The position numbers and the translations under genes are program-made. From the IMG/VR virus record IMGVR_UViG_3300025887_000083, positions 1-32,989 of that record: a stretch of DNA of 32,989 nt; one strand, 5' to 3'. Source of the stretch: a virus. A model generated the notes under the pieces. That model was given only the letters and a program-made list of their open reading frames with translations, was not told the DNA's origin and did not search any database. Shown piece by piece: positions 29,439 to 32,989 of the stretch; position 1 is the first letter of the stretch; every line of letters starts with the position of its first letter.

Positions 29439-30316
29439 TAAGCTAAGTATCTAGTTCCTGTTAGTGAAATACTTAAATTCTCGCAGCTTGAATTACTTGA
29501 AACTGTTATTTCTACATCGTCCCCAATTGATACAGCGTTGTTTGTTGAGTGTGCTTCGCTGACTTCCGAAGTACTAACAGCGTTTGAACTACCGCCCAAA
29601 GCTAAACCGTTAATAGATACTGCTAAAGTGCAAGTTCCCGAAGTTGAAATTGTTGTTACTTCTGTTATTAAAAATGGATAGCCAGCTTTTAAAATTACTG
29701 TTTCTGTTCCGTCTGTTGGTGCTTTTACAAATATTGAAGTTTGCTCTACTTGCTCAATAATTGCCTTTGAGTCTAAAGCTGTTTGAAGTCCAGTTATATC
29801 GGAAATTGCTAAAACAATGTTTCCTGTTCTTCCTGCTACCGTTAAAACGCTGTCGGTATTATCTACCTTTGCCCAACCCGTCGCGGTTTTAATTGCCCAG
29901 TCGTTAACTTCCCAATCTGTAATTCCTCCTAAACTTGTACTTCCAGCGTTAGAAACAATCCAATAGTAACCCGTTTCTGTTGTTCCTGTAATGTCTGGTG
30001 TATTGGTTGAAGCGTTCCAACTTCCTTGCGGTATTAAAGAACCTTGTAAGGCTACAATAGCACTATTTAAGTCTGAAAGGTCTTGATTTGTGTTTGCTGG
30101 TACATTTCCAAGTTTAGCCCGTTCACCAGTAGTTAAGAATAGGTTTGAAATTCCTTCTGTTATATCGTCTGAATCGTCTGTCAAAGTGATCAAACCAGAA
30201 TCAATCATATTTGTTAAGCCTTCTCGAAGTTTAGCTGGTGTTATAAACTCAGTTGCATTATTAGGAAATAATACAAGCAAGTTAGATAGTAGTGTTGTTC
30301 TTGTTTGCTGTGCCAT
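29438..30316 (-). CDS. Tail fibre protein
   Basis: A 292-aa modular fibre-like protein. The N-terminal ~75 residues (SNLLVLFPNNATEFITPAKL) form a virion-attachment-like helix region. Residues ~90-155 contain a carbohydrate-binding-like module (LIPQGSWNASTNTPDIT, GYYWIVSNAG, WAKVDNTDS), and the next segment TVAGRTGNIVLAISDITGLQ is the repeat found in many phage side fibres. The C-terminal ~110 residues are Ser/Thr-rich beta sequence. It is coupled on both sides by TAATG overlaps. Confidence 0.78.
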   Translation of the reverse strand: MAQQTRTTLLSNLLVLFPNNATEFITPAKLREGLTNMIDSGLITLTDDSDDITEGISNLFLTTGERAKLGNVPANTNQDLSDLNSAIVALQGSLIPQGSWNASTNTPDITGTTETGYYWIVSNAGSTSLGGITDWEVNDWAIKTATGWAKVDNTDSVLTVAGRTGNIVLAISDITGLQTALDSKAIIEQVEQTSIFVKAPTDGTETVILKAGYPFLITEVTTISTSGTCTLAVSINGLALGGSSNAVSTSEVSEAHSTNNAVSIGDDVEITVSSNSSCENLSISLTGTRYLA

Positions 30317-31233
30317 TATGAATATTTTTTATCTCGATTGTTAAACTTGTCAATGAAGTTAAGCTCTAAAAGTAGTTCTGGTCTTTTGTTTGCGTAGCTA
30401 GGTGAATACTCCCCGTTTATTTCTACGTTTTTTTCAACATAACTACCTGAATTGTTTTCGCTGTTGTAGTCTGTTATCCAAATGTCGTCGGCTTGTAGAA
30501 TATCATAAACCACTATCTCTGCTAATTCATTTGGTAAATAGCGCATTTCTAGTTTATATTCTTCTCTAAAGTTCTTTTTGTAGCTGACTTCTTTGCCGCT
30601 ATCGTAAAGAGTAGATTCAGTAGTAAACGGTGCTTTCTTATAACCAAATATTGAATTTGAATATCTTATTTGGTTAAGCCATTCCATACCTACAAAGTCC
30701 CTAGTTTCTTCTGAATTGTAATCTCCTATAACGCTATTCCATAGCCAAGTAATTCTAACCGTTTGGTCAGCCATTAAGCTAGTGTAAGGACTTAAACAAT
30801 ATTCATAAGAATACTTTGAAGCAGTACCACCGTCAAAATGTATTCTATATTTTCCAGGACCAAATCCCGAAACCGATTCGTCAAGTACCTTTCTCCATTG
30901 TATCTTATAGCCAACATAGTTGTTATTATCAACCGTTCTAAAGCCTAAAGCGTAGAATGTTCCATAAGTATCATTTGACAAAGTAGCCTTATCAACCCAA
31001 ACACCGTCCTCCGATTTTTGGAGTTTCATTGTAACTGAACTATAATTACTAGGAAAGATTTGCAGACTACTGGAATAATCATTTTTATAAATATCGCTGT
31101 CCGTAGTGTCTGCAAATACCTTTAAGTCATAGCAGCATTTTTTAAATGGGTTTGAATCAATAGGGATGATTGGATCGGGTGTTATTTCCGATAAAACTAG
31201 AACATTTTGTTTTGTTACTTCTCCCCAACTCAT
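30316..31233 (-). CDS. Tail-tip / baseplate-associated protein, 305 aa
   Basis: A 305-aa beta-rich protein beginning MSWGEVTKQNVLVLSEITPD, with aromatic-rich phrases such as YGTFYALGFRTVDNNNYVGY and FREEYKLEMRYLPNELAEIV. No known domain recognised. It starts 20 bp after the large host-contact gene and is followed by the fibre gene with a one-base overlap, so it is probably part of the tail tip. A -7-like box lies just before the ATG. Confidence 0.62.
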   Translation of the reverse strand: MSWGEVTKQNVLVLSEITPDPIIPIDSNPFKKCCYDLKVFADTTDSDIYKNDYSSSLQIFPSNYSSVTMKLQKSEDGVWVDKATLSNDTYGTFYALGFRTVDNNNYVGYKIQWRKVLDESVSGFGPGKYRIHFDGGTASKYSYEYCLSPYTSLMADQTVRITWLWNSVIGDYNSEETRDFVGMEWLNQIRYSNSIFGYKKAPFTTESTLYDSGKEVSYKKNFREEYKLEMRYLPNELAEIVVYDILQADDIWITDYNSENNSGSYVEKNVEINGEYSPSYANKRPELLLELNFIDKFNNRDKKYS

Positions 31234-31237
31234 GCTA

Positions 31238-31245
31238 CAAAATTA
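31238..31245 (-). promoter_or_regulatory. Candidate -7 box before the 305-aa tail gene
   Basis: Minus-strand TAATTTTG fits TAnnTTTG, 4 bp before the ATG in a 20-bp gap. No -33 TTTG is present, so support is weak. Confidence 0.25.
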
Positions 31246-31253
31246 ATCATTTA

Positions 31254-32989
31254 CTAAACGTTTTTTTGCATTATTGAACCGCTGATTGTAAATGCTCGAA
31301 CTCCTTTCGGTAATTTACTGGCGTCAATCTCAAATTCACCAGTAAAAACCTTACCTACTAAACTAATATCAATCAAACCATTTACCGAAGTAAATAACGA
31401 AACAGCATCGCGATTCCAAACACTACTAAAACTTTCAGAAGTTATGTATGTACCTCCTTCAACTGGAATAATCCGAGCAACCATAAATACGTCCGAAGCA
31501 CCAAAGGTTAAAGTTGGGTTATATTCAAAACTCATTTTTACCGTTGTGTTTCTTTTGTCAAAAGCATAAGGCACTCCGCCTACCGTTAAATTAGTTGCAC
31601 CGTCGTATATCTCAATCGTTTCATTTATCCAATCTGGGTTAGCGTTGTAGTCCTTCTCTATTAACTCAAAATCATTATCAATTACCTTTACAGTATTTTG
31701 CGTTTCAACTTCAATAGATAAGCGGTAGTAAGTAGCCCAGCCTGTTAGTTGTGCAATTCTTACCCAGTTATTATTATATCCGTTAAATTGTTCTGCTGTG
31801 TCTAACCAATCAGCTGGTAAGGTTGCTATGTTTAAAGCCTCCCAGTATTCCCAACGATACATTAAAGGGTATTGGAATCTGTACGCGAAAACGGGCGCAG
31901 CGTCTTGTCCAATATCTCTAAATGCTTTTATTTCCTTTCTTATTTCAGAAGCACTTACATTCAATGAATTTTGAGATACTTGATTAATGTAGCGAATAGT
32001 ACCAACGTCGGTTAATTGGCTAAAGTCTAACTCTTGGTCTAATATAACAGCTTCCTCTCCCGTCTTTTTAGCCACTATTTGCAGGTTTACTTTATTAATT
32101 TGCAAGTCTGTAAATGTAGTTTGGTCAACTTTTACTAGGCTATACATTGTCAGTTCGTCCTCTACCTTTACAATTCCAGAAGTATTTACAAATGTGTTAT
32201 CGTTTTGATCGTGGTAAAGGATTTCGTTTGTAACCGTTAGAACGTTATCTGGTATCAAAACTTTGATTTGGTTAACGTCAACTAACAAAGTAGTATAGTT
32301 GGCTAATTCAGCCGTTTGCAAAGAAGAAACACAATAAACAGCAATCGCAAAGTATTTATCTTTGTATGCGTCTATTTTGGCTAATACGTCAGCCCCAAAA
32401 TCAATATCAAGGTCGCAAGTAACCGAACCGCCCGGACCAGTACCGTTAACTGTTACGGTGTAATCTGTTATAACTTGGAATGCAGTACCAAACTCTTCAC
32501 CATTTACCGCGCCACCGCCAGGAGTTTGAGCCGCCCTATCAAAACAATAATTCTCTTGCATTAGAGTATTTATGTTCTGATAATCGCTTGAAGCCTCTGG
32601 AAGCATTATAAAGTTTAAAGTAGCATAAGCCACGTCATTTAAACCGATATTTTCAATGTCAAATGTTATATTAGTTGGTCCATACCTATCAATCGTTTCA
32701 ATTGAGTTATTGTAGGTTAAATTAGTTACGTTCCAATCTCTATTCCCTCCGTTGTATTCTTCGTCAAACCAGCCCGTATTACCTTCTTTGTCGTCAAATA
32801 TACCTTCTTGGTAAACGTTCGGGTCTTGTAAGGTTCTGTAACCCCTAAATCGAAAAGTATGTTTTAGGCAATTATCCCTATCGAAGTATGGTGGTGGTTG
32901 GTTGTCAAGTAGGCTAATTAGTTGCGTATGCTTGTAAAATGGGTGTATAAAAAAGTCTTGCTCAACTTGAAAAATGTATCTGTAATTAT
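31254..32989 (-). CDS. Large tail / host-contact protein, C-terminal part (runs off right edge)
   Basis: The frame is open from the right edge to a TAG at 31254, about 577 codons. A GTG at 32633 lies inside it but is not a credible start, because the sequence upstream (RYIFQVEQDFFIHPF..., NCLKHTFRFRGYRTL) is in frame and homologous to the left-edge gene. The protein is beta-rich; the last ~290 residues, unique to this copy, include YRWEYWEALNIATLPADW and end GSIMQKNV. It is probably the 3' part of the same gene that starts at 1466, in a different allele. Confidence 0.8.
   Translation of the reverse strand, partial: NYRYIFQVEQDFFIHPFYKHTQLISLLDNQPPPYFDRDNCLKHTFRFRGYRTLQDPNVYQEGIFDDKEGNTGWFDEEYNGGNRDWNVTNLTYNNSIETIDRYGPTNITFDIENIGLNDVAYATLNFIMLPEASSDYQNINTLMQENYCFDRAAQTPGGGAVNGEEFGTAFQVITDYTVTVNGTGPGGSVTCDLDIDFGADVLAKIDAYKDKYFAIAVYCVSSLQTAELANYTTLLVDVNQIKVLIPDNVLTVTNEILYHDQNDNTFVNTSGIVKVEDELTMYSLVKVDQTTFTDLQINKVNLQIVAKKTGEEAVILDQELDFSQLTDVGTIRYINQVSQNSLNVSASEIRKEIKAFRDIGQDAAPVFAYRFQYPLMYRWEYWEALNIATLPADWLDTAEQFNGYNNNWVRIAQLTGWATYYRLSIEVETQNTVKVIDNDFELIEKDYNANPDWINETIEIYDGATNLTVGGVPYAFDKRNTTVKMSFEYNPTLTFGASDVFMVARIIPVEGGTYITSESFSSVWNRDAVSLFTSVNGLIDISLVGKVFTGEFEIDASKLPKGVRAFTISGSIMQKNV
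32133..32989. repeat. Diverged terminal repeat, right copy
   Basis: Counterpart of 1-859. Differences are many but in frame, clustered near 32475-32545 and 32605-32695, while long stretches such as 32195-32290 are almost identical. Confidence 0.9.

Noticed and set aside
31254-32633. 459-aa gene starting at GTG 32633
   Set aside because: The frame is open and homologous to the left-edge gene upstream of the GTG, so this is only the edge-truncated part of a longer gene.
1-32989. Direct head-to-tail circular join giving an internal duplication of the tail gene
   Set aside because: The join is out of frame and produces a stop (GTA-TAA) at once, while overlaying the homologous ends restores one open frame.

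Overview
This window looks like the essentially complete genome of a small tailed bacteriophage (siphovirus-like: long coiled-coil tape measure, no sheath protein) infecting a member of the Bacteroidota, probably a flavobacterium. The evidence is low G+C, tightly overlapping genes, weak Shine-Dalgarno sites and several copies of the Bacteroidota promoter signature (TTTG, 16-19 bp, TAnnTTTG). I see no integrase, recognisable repressor, tRNA, rRNA or CRISPR array.

Layout. Nearly everything is on the minus strand and reads from high to low coordinates. 24582-16983: early genes (two small unknowns, Rad52-like annealing protein, YqaJ-like exonuclease, a C5-cytosine methyltransferase broken by an in-frame TAA, NinG-like protein, small unknowns, an HNH endonuclease, a helicase-methyltransferase fusion). 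16869-15338: replication module, with iteron-like repeats inside the initiator-like gene that may be the origin. 15245-9588: packaging and head (small and large terminase, portal, protease, major capsid, connectors). 9085-1466: connector/tail completion, tail tube, small tail genes, tape measure, tail hub. 1466-1 and 32989-31254: two homologous, edge-truncated copies of one large tail gene. 31233-28653: further tail-tip or fibre proteins. 28651-26907: lysis module (holin candidate, membrane protein, DUF5675-like protein, overlapping spanin-like pair).

The window ends carry the same ~860 bp of coding sequence at roughly 90% identity (my hand count is about 90 differences). Joining the ends directly breaks the reading frame, whereas overlaying them gives one gene of about 780 codons between the tail hub and the fibre genes. 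The simplest reading is a circular or circularly permuted genome of about 32.1 kb whose contig ends fall in two alleles of a tail gene.

The most unusual part is 24600-26906, the only plus-strand block. It starts at a divergent promoter pair whose two -33 boxes lie in twin TTTGTACAAA palindromes, and carries a very acidic 98-aa protein, a P-loop protein, a small protein and a PP-loop (PAPS-reductase-like) protein. Each of the three units ends in a related element beginning TAACG; two of these are long imperfect hairpins and the third is a half copy at the junction with the lysis genes. This resembles an integrase-less gene-cassette array with one promoter. The PP-loop gene, like the cytosine methyltransferase, is interrupted by an in-frame TAA inside conserved sequence.

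After the short genes are included, no stretch over 300 bp lacks a gene. Function calls rest on motif recognition by eye, without database searches.
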